From contig CAUYLG010047082.1 of the NCBI GenBank assembly GCA_963573385.1, positions 62,001-126,000 on the forward strand: a stretch of DNA of 64,000 bases. Reading direction: 5' to 3'. The notes under the pieces were generated by a model. That model was not told where the DNA came from, searched no databases, and saw only the letters and a program-made list of their open reading frames with translations. The stretch's first letter is position 1, and each line of letters starts with the position of its first letter. This document shows, piece by piece, positions 41,366 to 54,490 of the stretch. A program made the translations under genes and the position numbers. Source of the stretch: Cacajao melanocephalus. Its lineage: Eukaryota > Chordata > Mammalia > Primates > Pitheciidae.

Positions 41366-41447
41366 CATAATGCATGTAACAGTTTCCTTTGGTGGGATCC
41401 AGCTCAATAGCCTTCAAGAAGAGCTTTTCAGCCTCACTCTTACGACC
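41366..41447 (-). CDS. TMTC2: Internal coding exon of a TMTC-family TPR protein (probably TMTC2), first of three seen
   Basis: Read on the minus strand, this 82-base exon follows a pyrimidine-rich tract ending TTTTTCAAG and stops at a strong donor (G|GTGAGT). It opens in phase 0 and encodes GRKSEAEKLF, then LKAIELDPTK, then GNCYMHY plus the first base of a glycine codon. The EAEKLFLKAIELDP stretch is a typical second helix of a tetratricopeptide repeat with its closing proline. The remaining base joins exactly to the next exon at 22343. TMTC proteins are multi-pass ER membrane proteins with a C-terminal TPR array facing the lumen, linked to O-mannosylation of cadherins. The choice of TMTC2 over TMTC1/3/4 rests on remembered similarity; the TPR and splice evidence is direct. 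No earlier exon was recognised between 41448 and 64000. Confidence 0.8.
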
Positions 41448-42398
41448 CTTGAAAAACAGAGAAAATGGATGAATCAGTAACAGGTCATGAGGGATTCTTC
41501 ATTGCCCAGGCCTAACTGAAGTAGCCAAATGTCTAGTTGGTAATCATCATAGGAAAGGAAAAAAAAAACCATTTTGTTCTTATCTAAATGACGATGATCA
41601 AGGAAAAAGTGTTGAGAGACAACATTGAGGTCTGAACCCTAGAAGGCACGAAGAATATATAACAGAAGATGAGAAGAGCCCAACAAAAAGATCAGGCCAG
41701 GAAAGCAAGAGACAAAGTGAAAAAAAAAAAAAAAAGGTTTCACAGAAACCAGAAAGAAAAGACAGTTTTAAAGAAATATTATTGTCATTTTCCATTTTAT
41801 TTTCTCCCTTTGATTTGTTTCCTCTTTATTTCGTCTTTTTCCTTGTAAAGAACTGTGGCCATTTAAAATGGCCTTACTCACTTTATGAAGAAAAGAAGTC
41901 ACAATTTGGTGACTCCCAAACAGCTACTATTTATATAACCTTGTTGCTATCATTCAGGACTAAAATTCTGGAAATCCAGGATTTAATATAAAGCGACGTC
42001 AACTTCTTTTTTGTAGTTTTAAGTAAATATTACCATCATACGCACAAGGAAAATAAGCAAAAAATAGGGGAGAATGTTTACTTACAATAAATTGATTTTT
42101 CATGAAAGAACACCATAGTCTAAACAGATTCTGAAAGCATACATTCTTCACCTAGTTGTGGCCTCTGAAGCACAGTTACTTCCATTGTAACACAGAGGGG
42201 TGGCACAAGGTGGGAGAAGATCCCTAAGAAGTACTTTCCTGGAGCAGTTCTACCTTGTTCGGCATGCGTGGGTTGAAGATGTACAGTGACTGTGAAGGAT
42301 ACCAAGGCACTGGGTGGTACCCAAAGCCACAGACCATGGTAAAGACAAAAAATGTATATACTCTTTACCTACATAAACTTCAAGCAATGTTTTTTTCT
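41448..42398. other. Intron upstream of the first exon seen; no clear feature
   Basis: Includes an A-homopolymer near 41720-41735. Overlapping frames at 41598-42305 are unrecognised. No branch point was assigned, though the pyrimidine tract just upstream of 41447 on the minus strand is good. Confidence 0.45.
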
Positions 42399-42399
42399 T

Positions 42400-42701
<302 letters not shown>

Positions 42702-42784
42702 ACTTTGCATATAGTTTTAAAACGATTGTTATGAAGATCAATTTTCTAACGTTAGAAGTATATAATTAACCTAATACGCTACAT

Positions 42785-43007
42785 TAGGGGTGTCCAATCT
42801 TTTGGCTTCCCTGGGCCACACTGGAAGAAGAAGAATTGAATTGGGCCACACATAAAATACACTAACACTAATGATAGCTGATCAGTTTTTTTTTGAAGGT
42901 TCATGCATAAATCTCATGTTTTAAGAAAGTTTATGAATTTGTGTTGGGCTGCATTCAAAGCCGTTCTGGGCCACATGCTGCCTGCAGGCTGCAGGTTGGA
43001 CAACTTG
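42785..43007 (+). mobile_element. hAT-like non-autonomous DNA transposon fossil, copy 2
   Basis: Begins TAGGGGTGTCCAATCTTTTG and ends GGTTGGACAACTTG. The two ends share TGTCCAA as an inverted terminal core. Flanking 8-mers CGCTACAT (42777-42784) and TACTACAT (43008-43015) match at six positions, as expected for an aged 8-bp hAT target duplication. The non-coding interior matches the copy at 21842-22072. Confidence 0.75.
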
Positions 43008-43439
43008 TACTACATGCTATGCAGCTTTGACTCTTTTCTCCATACTCCCTCTCCTTTCGTTCATTTCCTCATTTAAAAAACTCACGGTTGCTACCTCCCT
43101 CATTAGCTGACTATTCTAGTAGTTAGGACATAGCCTGCTGTCTCTACCACCTACAGCTAGTGATAACCAAAAGATCAGACAACTGGCTTCCTCATTTCTT
43201 CTATCATTTTAGTAATGCTACTCTTTTCAGTAACTCCTTTTTAAATCACAAGTCTTGTCAAATACCAATAATTAAAATTTTTAAATTCTCTGCAATGTTT
43301 CCCGTAACATTTTAACTTCAAAGGAAAGCACAGACAGGATGTTTCCTATACACACACTTTCATAAAGTTAAAAATAAAAAGAATTAGCAAGAATCTTACC
43401 AATTAGGGTTCCCTAAATGATTTAATAACTATAACCAAT

Positions 43440-43589
43440 CAGGCAGCCTAATGTATGAATTAGAAGCACAGATTCTAGAGAAGCAGAACAGCTCCCATAC
43501 TTGTTTAGCTACGTGACCCTTGGAAAATTATTTCATCTCATAGCTTTAATTTCTTTAATGCCAAAAAATAAAATAAAAAAAGAGGACTG
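43440..43589 (+). repeat. MIR, left part, split by an L1M insertion
   Basis: 'attagaagcacagattctag' and 'gtttagctacgtgacccttg' correspond to the MIR 5' half and core. The MIR resumes at about 43909. Confidence 0.75.
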
Positions 43590-43908
43590 GTAGGGCATGA
43601 GATTTTTAAGGCAATGCAACTATTCCATCTGATACTATAATGGTGGATACATGGCATTAAGCACTTGTCCAAATTCATAAAATGCACAACACAAAGAGTG
43701 AACTGCAATATAAACTATAGACTTTAATTCACTCATCAACTGTAACAAATCTTCAACACCAAAGTAAGTTGATCTTAATAGGGGAAACTGTATATCTGGG
43801 GTTGTAGGAAGGTGAGGAGGTTTATGGGAACACTGTGTACTTTCTGCTTAATTTTTAATAAACCTAAAACTATTCTAAAATAGTCTTAATTTTTAAAAAG
43901 GTTAACAA
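43590..43908 (+). mobile_element. L1M-type 3' end inserted in a MIR
   Basis: 'tactataatggtggatacat', 'aacacaaagagtgaactgca', 'gtgtactttctgcttaattt' and 'aataaacctaaaactattct' are typical of the old L1M 3' UTR. Only this 3' end is present; there is no coding part. Confidence 0.85.
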
Positions 43909-44012
43909 TAAAATCTATCTCCTAGGATTACTGAATTATCTGATATGCTACATATAAATTAACTATTATACTACCTACGTATATGTTTGTAATAAATGTT
44001 AACTGTTATTAT
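43909..44012 (+). repeat. MIR, right part, continuing after the L1M insertion
   Basis: 'atctatctcctaggattact' then 'gtaataaatgttaactgtta' completes the MIR 3' half begun at 43440. Confidence 0.7.
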
Positions 44013-44610
44013 ATACGTATATATACACAAATATTCAATAGCATTCAAAAAATGAAGAGTTATAAATGACAAATAATGTATTTTATTTTATATACAGCCC
44101 CCCAAACACATGGTGATCTGGCAAGATCATCACTGGAAAACAATATACAAAGAACTCACAAAAAATGATACCTTAGGAAAAAGATGTAAAATGAAAGCTC
44201 TCATCAGTAAAGCAATGACTATACAAATGTCATACACAAAGATTAAAAAAGGAAACTTTCACTTAAGTTTTCAAGAACAAAAAAGAAGAAACTGGCTCTT
44301 CTGTCAATGTCACAGTAAACAGGGTAGTAAAATCTCTCTGTATAGTCCACTGGCAAAACAATATTCTGAAATTTTAAAAACATGCCGCAAAACTGAATGG
44401 ACAGCAGTCTCTGGTTGTTCAGTGGACCAAGTTTTTAAATGCAATGAGTCTCACGCTTTCCTAGATGCAAAATAAACACACTGAAGCCAGAACGTTCTTT
44501 CTAGGGGGAGATATTGTACCATCATACAAAAATCCATCTTTCTGCTTTGACCACTATTTATTTAGCCAAGTGCCAAATGATAAAAATGAAAAGAATATTC
44601 TCAGGAGCGT
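44013..44610. other. No recognisable repeat; unexplained open frame
   Basis: Contains a 121-codon plus-strand frame at 44110-44475, rich in Lys, Gln and Ser. I see no domain, no splice-flanked structure and no family resemblance, so it is most likely chance. Confidence 0.4.
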
Positions 44611-44611
44611 A

Positions 44612-44808
44612 CAGTAAGCCCTCACTTAATGTGGTCAATAGGTTCTCAGAAACAGCAACTTCAAGTGAAATGACGTATAATGAAACCATTTCCCCCCTCA
44701 TCAGCATTATAACAAAACATCATCAAACAAAACAATGTTATTTCAAGGACCTGCTGTACATTCTTTTGCTTTATTAAAGTTTCTACTATGTTAAGTGAGG
44801 ACTTACTG
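44612..44808 (+). mobile_element. Tigger/mariner-like MITE with TA target duplication
   Basis: The left end CAGTAAGCCCTCACTTAATG pairs with the right end, whose reverse complement is CAGTAAGTCCTCACTTAACA. A TA dinucleotide lies immediately outside each end (44610-44611 and 44809-44810), as for Tc1/mariner superfamily elements. At 197 bases it has no coding capacity and would have depended on a transposase supplied elsewhere. Confidence 0.85.
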
Positions 44809-44810
44809 TA

Positions 44811-45450
44811 TATAAAATTAAAAGTCCACCAAATTCATAAGCCAAACACAGATAAAGGTTGCTGGCTTGTAGGAGGAAAGCATGAGGAAGAAGAAGTAAT
44901 ATTATATTTAACCACGTTTACTATTTCAACTGTTATTGTTCTAAAGGGTTGGTAGTTAAAGTGAAGAAAAAGCCATTTCTCAGCAGATTTTTCCTGGTGT
45001 CTTTTAGATTATGTCAGCATTCTACACAAACAAGCGTTATTACTCATGTTGTTCACTGGTTGACATGTTTGGACACATGAACTGGTTCAGAAATCAGGAA
45101 AAAGAGACAGTATTGAGTATTAAAAACAAATAATATTTATTAAACTCATTAAAAAATACACCATCCCAATTAGAAGAATGCCTGGTCATGTCCACTCTGA
45201 TTGGCATCAATAAAACATATAAATGTAGGAGAAATATTCAGTAAAGTTTGTTTAGCCTTAATCTATATCATGGGATCAGTATTAAGCTAATTCATTTTGT
45301 TTTCTTAGCTAAACTGGATGCCACTACCACTGTTCAGCTCAGGTGCCCAGCTGAGTGGGTGTGTAAGGCACGCAGCATCTCTCTCAATGACTGACAGATC
45401 AATGGTTTATCTAACTACAAAACACACAAATAAATATAAAAATACGTATT
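44811..45450. other. No recognisable gene or repeat
   Basis: AT-rich sequence. The frame at 45318-45575 runs through the CA tract and is not a gene. Confidence 0.4.
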
Positions 45451-45452
45451 TT

Positions 45453-45509
45453 CACACACACATGCACATACACATACACACACACATGCATGCACACACA
45501 CACACATGC
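45453..45509 (+). repeat. CA-rich microsatellite
   Basis: Interrupted (CA)n with TG and TA steps (cacatgcacatacacatac). Confidence 0.93.
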
Positions 45510-45784
45510 CCCTCTTCAATCAGTTCTAGAAACTTCTTTAAAGCAAGCAGGAATATTAAATATAAGAAAGAATGATACTATTATGACTTCAGCTTAAATT
45601 GTTTTATTTTTAAAAAGTACACTATCCTCAAACTTTTGTCCCTTATCTTTACTGACAAATTATGTATTACATCAACCACTCACCTCTGTAGTATGTCTTG
45701 ATAACCACAACTCAGAAATACTTTACTAAATGACACCTGAAGACACCAAGCCCTTACATTGTTGCATTGCATTATGACTTTGAG

Positions 45785-45870
45785 TATTTATGTAAATATG
45801 TATATATATTTATATATCTTTAAATATATAAATGTTAATATTTCAATTTATAATAAGAAATATGTGTATT
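45785..45870. repeat. TA-rich low-complexity stretch
   Basis: Repeated ATATATTTATATATC-like sequence. Confidence 0.7.
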
Positions 45871-46049
45871 TTGGTCTTCATTCCCAGTTCCTGGTACAGA
45901 ACTTCTAAAATCCTTTTAATTTCTTAAGCTATAGGGGTGCCAGGAGAATCTTTTGCTCTAATATTTGGTCTTTTACCCCAGTTTCCTGACACATAGCTTC
46001 TAATCCTTCGAAATTTTCTAGAGGATAAGAGTGTCTTTTGTTTTCATGA

Positions 46050-46436
46050 GGCAATCTTTTTTTTTGGCGGGGGGGAGGAGGAAGGGGTGATTTATTCGGT
46101 TGGGAGCAAGGTGGCATAGTTGCCTAACAGCCAAGCTCGTCTCACAAAGGAAACCGCTGCCTTTATATAGGATTACAACTCTAGATATTCCATGTGAAAG
46201 GGTCTTGGGTTTACAGTTTAGAAAGTACATGTGAGGGGGTCCTGATTGATGAAGTAAGCATGGGGGTTTGAGCAAGACTGGATGGGAACAATAGAGGGAA
46301 CAATTTAATCTCCTGAGATCTTAAGGGTGGGGGCGTGGTTTAACCTCCAGGCCACTAAGCTCATGCCTGCTATGTCTCAGCTTTTACTTCCTCCTTCTTT
46401 GAGATAAGAGACAGGAAAGAGGGGTTTCTTTCCTCA
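46050..46436 (-). repeat. Endogenous retrovirus LTR, minus strand, next to a polypurine tract
   Basis: On the minus strand, a polypurine tract (AAAGGGGGAAA, about 46437-46449) is followed by TG at 46436-46435, the canonical start of a 3' LTR. A TATA element lies at 46163-46169 and the polyadenylation signal (plus-strand TTTATT) at 46091-46096, about 70 bases apart. This fits a class I ERV. The end near 46050 is blurred by a G-rich/T-rich run. Minus-strand frames at 45929-46275 fall across the LTR and its flank and carry no recognisable viral protein. Confidence 0.65.
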
Positions 46437-47195
46437 TTTCCCCCTTTGAGAATCTCACTTACTAGTAATAGTGGGGGTTCCATGAGGCAAATCTTGATAG
46501 GCTCCTGGATGCAGGCTGGTCACCAGGAAGATCAAGCCGTGATTAGAAACTTGGAATTTTCAGGTCCAGCCCTTCCCATTATTCTCTGGGAAGAGGAGCA
46601 GGGATGGAGATTGAGTTAATAATTGATTATGCCTACATGAAGAAGCCTCCATAAGTATCCCTGAACTACAGGATCTGGAAAGCTTCTGCATTGGTGAACA
46701 AGAACATGTCTACACTCCAGGAGGGTGGCGCACCTCAATTCCACCAGGACAGAAGTCTCTATGCTGGGGATGTTTCCAAACCTCCCCCTGTGTATCTCTT
46801 TATCTGGCTGTTCAATTGTATCTTTTAAAATATCCTTTGTAGTAATTTGGCAATAGTAAGTAATCTGTTTTCCTGGGTTCTGTGAGCCACTGTAGCAAAC
46901 TGAACTCAAGAAGAGGGTCCTGGGAACCTCCAATTTGTAGTCATGTTGCATAGAAGTTGTGGGTAACCTGGAAACCTACAACTTGGATCAGCACCTAAAG
47001 CGGGGCAGCAGTCTTGTGAGACTGAGTCCTTAACTTGTGAGGTCTGCACTAACTCTGGTTAGTGTCAGAATTTAATAGTAGGGCATCCTGTTCGTGTCTG
47101 CTGGACAATGGCTTGGTTTGTGGGGAATTCCCCCACTGACACTTGTGTCAGAAGTGTTGTAGGTTGAGAGTATAATAGGAGAAAATAGTTTTTTT
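46437..47195 (-). repeat. Probable ERV internal remnant or second LTR-like fossil
   Basis: The sequence upstream (minus sense) of the polypurine tract should be the end of a retroviral internal region. The part at about 46880-47190 has a repeat-like text ('gaggtctgcactaactctgg', 'cccactgacacttgtgtcag') in plus orientation and may be a separate element. No intact gag, pol or env frame is present; the 111-codon minus frame at 46616-46951 shows none of their motifs. Confidence 0.4.
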
Positions 47196-47199
47196 CTAC

Positions 47200-47275
47200 T
47201 ATACATAAATATAAATATATAATACATTTATATGTAAATGTATAATACATTTATGTATAAATATATGTATATATA
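47200..47275. repeat. TA-rich low-complexity stretch
   Basis: Alternating ATAAATATAAATATATAAT and TGTATAATACATTTATG segments, with local inverted symmetry. Confidence 0.7.
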
Positions 47276-47416
47276 CTCTGTTCCCCAAATGCAAATAGTG
47301 CATTCATCTTATTCTATAAATTAACATAAATCTTTACCTTTTCTTCTACAGCCACCCAAGTATTCTATAAACATAATAACCAGTCAACACATAAAGATAG
47401 GCAACTATGATTTTTT

Positions 47417-48374
<958 letters not shown>

Positions 48375-48375
48375 T

Positions 48376-48700
48376 TTAAATTAAAAAAAATTTTTTTTAT
48401 TGATACAACTAGTACACATTTACATGTTACATGTGATATTCTGTGTAATTATTAAGTCAGAGTATGTTGAGGTGGGGTGTCCATCACCTTGAGTATTAAT
48501 ATTTATCATTTCTATGTGCTGAAAATATTTCCAATCCTCTTTTCTAGCTATTCTGATCTGTATAATACATTGGTGTTAATTACAGTCACCATATTCTGCT
48601 ATTGAACATTACAACTTTTTCCTTCTAACTGTATGTTTGTTCCCATCAACATCCCTTTTTTAATCTCCCCCTCTCACTACCACACAGGCACCCTTCCCAA
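48376..48700 (-). mobile_element. L1 3' UTR fragment (L1PB/L1MA type), minus strand
   Basis: Reverse-complement landmarks: 'attgatacaactagtacaca', 'tacatgtgatattctgtgta', 'tctagctattctgatctgta', 'ttacagtcaccatattctgc' and 'aactgtatgtttgttcccat'. No coding region is attached. Confidence 0.85.
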
Positions 48701-49945
48701 ACTCTGGTATCTGAGTCTTTTTAAGCATCACAGTATTTTTATATGTTTTCAGGATAAAAAAGTGTTTCTTTCTCTAAGGAAAAAAAAATCATTATTAGAA
48801 CCCCTAAAAATTCAACTTATTCTTACAAACCAAGATGATTCATATAAAACCATTTAATTATAATGGCCTCTCCCCAGTGTCATATATTATGAGCTGGAGC
48901 TAACCTTAATTAGAGGCAAAGTAAAGGGACAGGAGCAGTGGTAACTTTATGATGAAACAGTTCATCTGCATATTACAAAATATTTCCCCGTCAAATTGTC
49001 AGATACCCAAATTGCGATCATGACTTTCATTTTTTTTTCCCTTAGGGCTAGAATAGTACATCTTCTGGAAAGCTTTTAAAATATAATAAAATATTACATA
49101 AACATCAGAATAAAAATGACAGAATAAAGCTACCTGATACAGAAATGATCTGGCTGAAGAGTTAACTGATATTAGTGTTTGTCCTCCCAGAATTGTCATT
49201 CAAGTCCCACTTTCCATAAACGTCAGGTCTTCTGTGCCCTCTTTTCCTAAACATCCTAAAGCAGAGGCTGGCTGAAAGACACTTACGGTGTCACAGGACC
49301 TAAACACATTGAAAAATTACATCAAATGACATCACGGGCAGCTAGAGGACAAAGGGAGTGTTTCACTTTGTTCAAGGACAACAATATCCAGAGTAGGCAA
49401 AGAGACCTCACAGGACAAGGCTGACTCCACAGCCAGAACTCTCACCCTGAGCAAAGCTTCCCTGAAGCCCATTTCCAGTCCCACTGAAGAGACATCAGCC
49501 TTTAAGGTGGTATCAGCTCAGATCAGATGGCCAGGACACCCTCCTTCCCAGCCTCCCAGAGGCATAATGGGAAAGGAGGAGGTCACAAAACTGGCTGAAA
49601 TTAAATGACTGACAAAGTGGGAATAAAAGACTGCAACAGAATGAGTTTCACTCCAAGATAAAGAAGTAGATCTTCACACTCAGCTGCCTTTCTGGCCTGG
49701 GAGCCAGACACATGACATGAGCAAAGGGCACAAATGAATAGTTTGCAAATATCAAAAAGTAATGGCCAGAATTTCTAAAGAAATATGTATTTGATTTACC
49801 TAAACTGCAAACTGATACAAAGAGATGTAATTCATCTATCAAAAAATTTCCCAAATAAAGAGAGAATTCAATATTCCTGAGGGTTCATAAAAACAGGTGT
49901 TCAAACAACACATTGTTGAAATACAGTAATATGTAACAAAACATC
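48701..49945. other. No confident feature
   Basis: The block at about 49200-49650 is GC-richer than its flanks and could be an old LTR fragment, but no LTR signals were identified. Minus frames at 48999-49199 and 49648-49854 are unrecognised. Confidence 0.35.
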
Positions 49946-49949
49946 CTGG

Positions 49950-50290
49950 GGAAAATTCGACACATATGAAAAGCATTAAATCACAGACACACTAGCCAAC
50001 TAATTCTATTTCTATGTATTTGTCCTAAGAAAATACCTGTAAATACAAAGAAGTTGCTAGTCATTTTTATCACACTATTGTTCATACAAACTCAGTGTCC
50101 ACCAGCATGAACTTGATTAACCAAAAATCATTTCAGTGAAATACACTGTATCTACTAAAATGATTTTGTAGAAAATTATTTAAACCCCAAAAGTTCTTCA
50201 TGATCTAGTGCTAAATGAAATAAGCAGGCTGTAAATTATAGTTTATAACCTAATAACATTTTCTTAATAGCACCATCTGTATAATTAGCC
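49950..50290 (+). mobile_element. L1M/HAL1-type LINE fragment, plus strand
   Basis: 'ctaattctatttctatgtat', 'ttgttcatacaaactcagtg' (position of the usual isolated-cells-like L1M text) and 'agtgctaaatgaaataagca' match the ordered 3'-region landmarks of old L1-related elements. Highly diverged. Confidence 0.6.
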
Positions 50291-50484
50291 CATTTTACTC
50301 CAGGGATTTCAAAGGGGAATAAAAAGATTAGTCACTGGATCTTTCAGACTTATAAGCAAAGAAGAACACACTTAGTGTAGACTGTTAAAAAAATGTACTA
50401 TGCTAGTTGCCAAAATAAGTGCCTCAAGACCACAGTACATCTAACTACTGAGAAATGAAAGAGAAGGCTTCAGAGATCTGATGC

Positions 50485-51432
50485 TTGACTCTGTAATAAC
50501 AGATTAAGTTCCTGCTATGTGATAGGCTGGGTTCCAGGCCTTGGTAATCAAGACAAAGCTCCCTTCCTGGTGCAGCTCACAGTTTTAGTGGTGGAATCCT
50601 TAGTTTACACGTTAAGTAGGTAACACAGTCAATCTTAAGAGCTTTTGTGAAAAATATTGCAAAAGAGAGCAATGCACAATTTGGTGTGTGGGGTGGAGGT
50701 GATAAAGTGACAAAGGTAGGCCTTTACTGACATTTGAGGAGTGACGTAAGGGAGTAAGCAGGGCATGGAAACATCTGGTATGTTTGGAGTTTTAGGACCT
50801 ATAGAGGAAAACATCATGGCAGCAGTTGAGCAAATCCCATAAAAAATTGTGAGTTAGGAGCATGACAGGAAGGACCAGGTTGTGCAGGGCCTAGTAGGTT
50901 CTGTAAGGAGCTTGAAATTTGTTTTTCCTGTTTTTTTCTTTTTGATAGTAAAAATTCGTTTCAATTTGAATGTCACATTTTGCTTTTACTCATATTGTTT
51001 TCTTAGGTGTTAACCAAGAAAGGGTGGAACAGCCTGTGGAAACTATGCAAATATGGAACACTTCATGAATTTATGTGACCTCCTTGTACAGGAGCCACAA
51101 AATCTTCTCTATGTCCTTTCCCTTTTAGCTGCTGAATTGAGTCCTGGAATATCTTCTGATGAGGAAGGAACATCATGGAGGATTTGAAATAGAGGTACAA
51201 TATGATCTCACTTAGAAATTTTAGAAAACACTTTAGATTTGGGGTAGAAAACTGTCTGCAGGGGGTACAATAAACAGGAAGACCTCTTAGAAGGTTAATA
51301 CTCCACAGCTTAAACAAAAGTGACAGCAGTGGAGGCAGTGAGAAATGATTCAGGATCTCTTCTGAAGACAAGTGGCCAGTGGATCAGGTGTGGATATAAC
51401 AGAAAAAGAAGAGTCAAAGATGACTCCACGTT
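50485..51432 (-). repeat. L2 fossil, minus strand, left part, interrupted by an Alu-related insert
   Basis: Reverse-complement L2 landmarks in order: 'ttaagttcctgctatgtgat', 'ggtaatcaagacaaagctcc', 'actgacatttgaggagtgac', 'gttgtgcagggcctagtagg' and 'gagtcaaagatgactccacg'. It continues after the Alu at 51604. Confidence 0.8.
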
Positions 51433-51603
51433 AAAAAAAAAAGAAATTTTTACAGATGGGGTCTCACTCTGTTGCCTAGGCTGAAGTGTAGTGGCACAAT
51501 CATAGCTCACTGCGGCCTGAACTCCAGGGTTCAAGTGACCATCCTGACTCAGCTTCCCAAGTAGCTGGGACTACAGGTGCACACCACTATGCTCATCTAA
51601 TTT
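51433..51603 (-). repeat. Partial Alu (left-arm type), minus strand
   Basis: A-rich/T-rich edge, then GGGGTCTCACTCTGTTGCCT and 'tagctgggactacaggtgca', ending 'ctcatctaattt'. About one monomer long, so an old truncated AluJ or FLAM-like element. Confidence 0.85.
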
Positions 51604-51850
51604 GACTTCACAAATTTTCACTTGTTGTACATGGGTGAAGGCAGGTATCATTTATTCACATGGGAAAGACTGTATGATGGCCCAAGTGTTGGTAGGAAGG
51701 TGCATATGTAGTGGAGTGATAGAGTTCTGTGTGATTGAGATGCTAGGACAAAAGAGTATGGAAGAAACTCAGAAACACTGACTACATAGGGTGCCACAGA
51801 CCGAGAGTTGGCAAGACATAAGAATACTGGAAATCTGATACTTTTCAATG
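51604..51850 (-). repeat. L2 fossil, minus strand, right part
   Basis: 'tttattcacatgggaaagac' and 'agagttctgtgtgattgaga' continue the reverse L2 consensus broken by the Alu at 51433-51603. Confidence 0.65.
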
Positions 51851-52739
51851 AGAAGGAAGTAAAAGGCGAAGACTTGCAAGAATGCCAAGAAGGGGGAGGG
51901 GGGGAAATGGGGAAAACAACAGCAAAAAACTCACCTACTTACATTCTAATCATGTTTTCAATTCAAAATATAATAAAAAGCATTAAAAAAAGTAAACGTA
52001 CATACAGAACCCATTTTAAATAACCATTTCAAATTATACATAACTCACCTTTCATAAATACATATTAAATATCTGAGATTCTTAGAATTCAAACTGAACT
52101 GTTGCTTTCTACACAGCTTTGATATTATGAGCAAAAAAGGTTAGATTTTAAGGCATAAGCACAACATGGTTCACTTCTATAAATATTACATAAATGAAGG
52201 TGTTTAGCTTACTAAGATTTACTGTAATGTTACAATTTTAATTTCCTTTCTATATCTGTTCACTCGTATATTTTCCCTTCAGACTTAAAGGGGTCACCCA
52301 CATATACTGTAGCAACATTTCAGTGGAGATAATTTGATAGGCTACAACCACATCTTAAGCTCTATCTGTGAAAATTACTTAAGTGGCTGTATCACGACAT
52401 GACACTAAGCTCAAAGTCGAATTAAAACCAACATTTTATCATAAGGCTTATCCAGCCATAATCTCAGTTGATGAGAAGAGTATTCAGACATTTCATTAAA
52501 ACATCTGAGGAAACTAAGGTGAAGTAAGTAGGAATTATGTTTGAATGAAATTTATAATTAAGTCACAGGTAAAATACAAGTATATCCTAAAATTTTATTT
52601 TTAAATTATGCAAATCATTTTAGATATTAAAATGGACTGTTTGTTTTTAGAGACTTTAGAATTATGCATATAATTCATATCTGGATTACAAACCAAAGTG
52701 TCTGCTTTTAATTAAAACAATGAAATTTCCACAATACAT
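51851..52739. other. No recognisable gene or repeat
   Basis: AT-rich sequence with a G-rich patch at 51890-51912. No credible frame. Confidence 0.4.
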
Positions 52740-53160
<421 letters not shown>

Positions 53161-54058
53161 AAGAGCAGACACAACTCCTGCCCTGACGAAGCACGAGAAA
53201 CCTCAGGTGCTAAGACTATGACAAACGCAATCAAAGGCTGTTTGACCTATAGCAGTTGGTCTGATTTAGTGGAAGTACTCAGGGAAGGTTTCCAAAAGAA
53301 CTGATGCTTGATCTAAAAATTAAAAGATTTGCATGATTAACAAATTGAAGCAGAAACAAAAGTAGTGCCTCTACTTAGGTAAAATATGTGTGGCAGAAAA
53401 ACAAAAACACTGCGTGAAGCCCAGGGTGAGTGAGGCAGAGAGGAATGAAGGTGAACCACAGGAAAAGTGAAAATGCAGGGAAGAGCAGGGCACACCTGGC
53501 TTACATCAGTCATATTAAGATGTTAGTTGCTGTTTTGTGAATATCACTTTGAGGGTATTGAGGATAAGAGAGTGGAATGGGAGCAGAAGGCAAGTAGGCA
53601 GGTGACAATGAAAGGAAGATTAGTGGACTGACATGAGAGAAATTTATATAAAACAGAATAACATGGATAGAACAGAGATAATGCAATGAGGGGGATGGAG
53701 TAACAAGGGTGACCCTAAGTTTTGGACCAAAACCAAAGGGAAGATAGTAAATAATGAAAGAGAATCAAGTTTAACAAGCAGGATTATAAGTTTAGTTTTG
53801 AAAATTGTAGAGATTTGCCTACTTTTGAGGTACCTGAGATGTCAAGGGTGTGGTTAATTAAGCTGAATCAAGAGGTTGAAGATAAAGTGCAACAGGGTCT
53901 TAAGAAAATAGCAGTAGATGATTGTGTCTAATGCTGAAAAACATCCACTAGATTGCATGACATGATCACTGGTAACCTCAGGAAGGTATGTTTAATAGGA
54001 ATGGAAGCCAGAAGACATGGGTGTTAGTTGGGGAGCAGTGGGTAAGAAAATGGATAGA
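53161..54058 (-). repeat. L2 fossil, minus strand, main part
   Basis: Reverse L2 landmarks: 'cagacacaactcctgccctg', 'actcagggaaggtttccaaa', 'agaatcaagtttaacaagca', 'gaggtacctgagatgtcaag', 'gattgtgtctaatgctgaaa' and 'gatcactggtaacctcagga'. With the pieces at 52740 and 54400 it forms about 1.1 kb of one L2 carrying two Alus. Confidence 0.8.
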
Positions 54059-54059
54059 A

Positions 54060-54398
<339 letters not shown>

Positions 54399-54490
54399 GA
54401 ACAATTACAGATAACTCCCAATATACCTGGCTGCGAACGAAAGAGGAGCAACAGTGTCAGTGGAAGGAGAGGAGACACAATGAGGGTTTT
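54399..54490 (-). repeat. L2 fossil, minus strand, end piece beyond the second Alu
   Basis: 'ggagcaacagtgtcagtgga' and 'aggagaggagacacaatgag' plausibly continue the same L2; weakly supported. Confidence 0.4.

Noticed and set aside
44110..44475. 121-codon plus-strand frame
   Set aside because: Runs opposite to the host gene, Lys-rich from A-rich DNA, with no promoter or family features; kept only as an unexplained frame.
46018..46275. Possible viral protein frame on the minus strand
   Set aside because: It crosses the TATA-to-poly(A) part of an LTR, which does not code for protein; no retroviral protein motif is visible.
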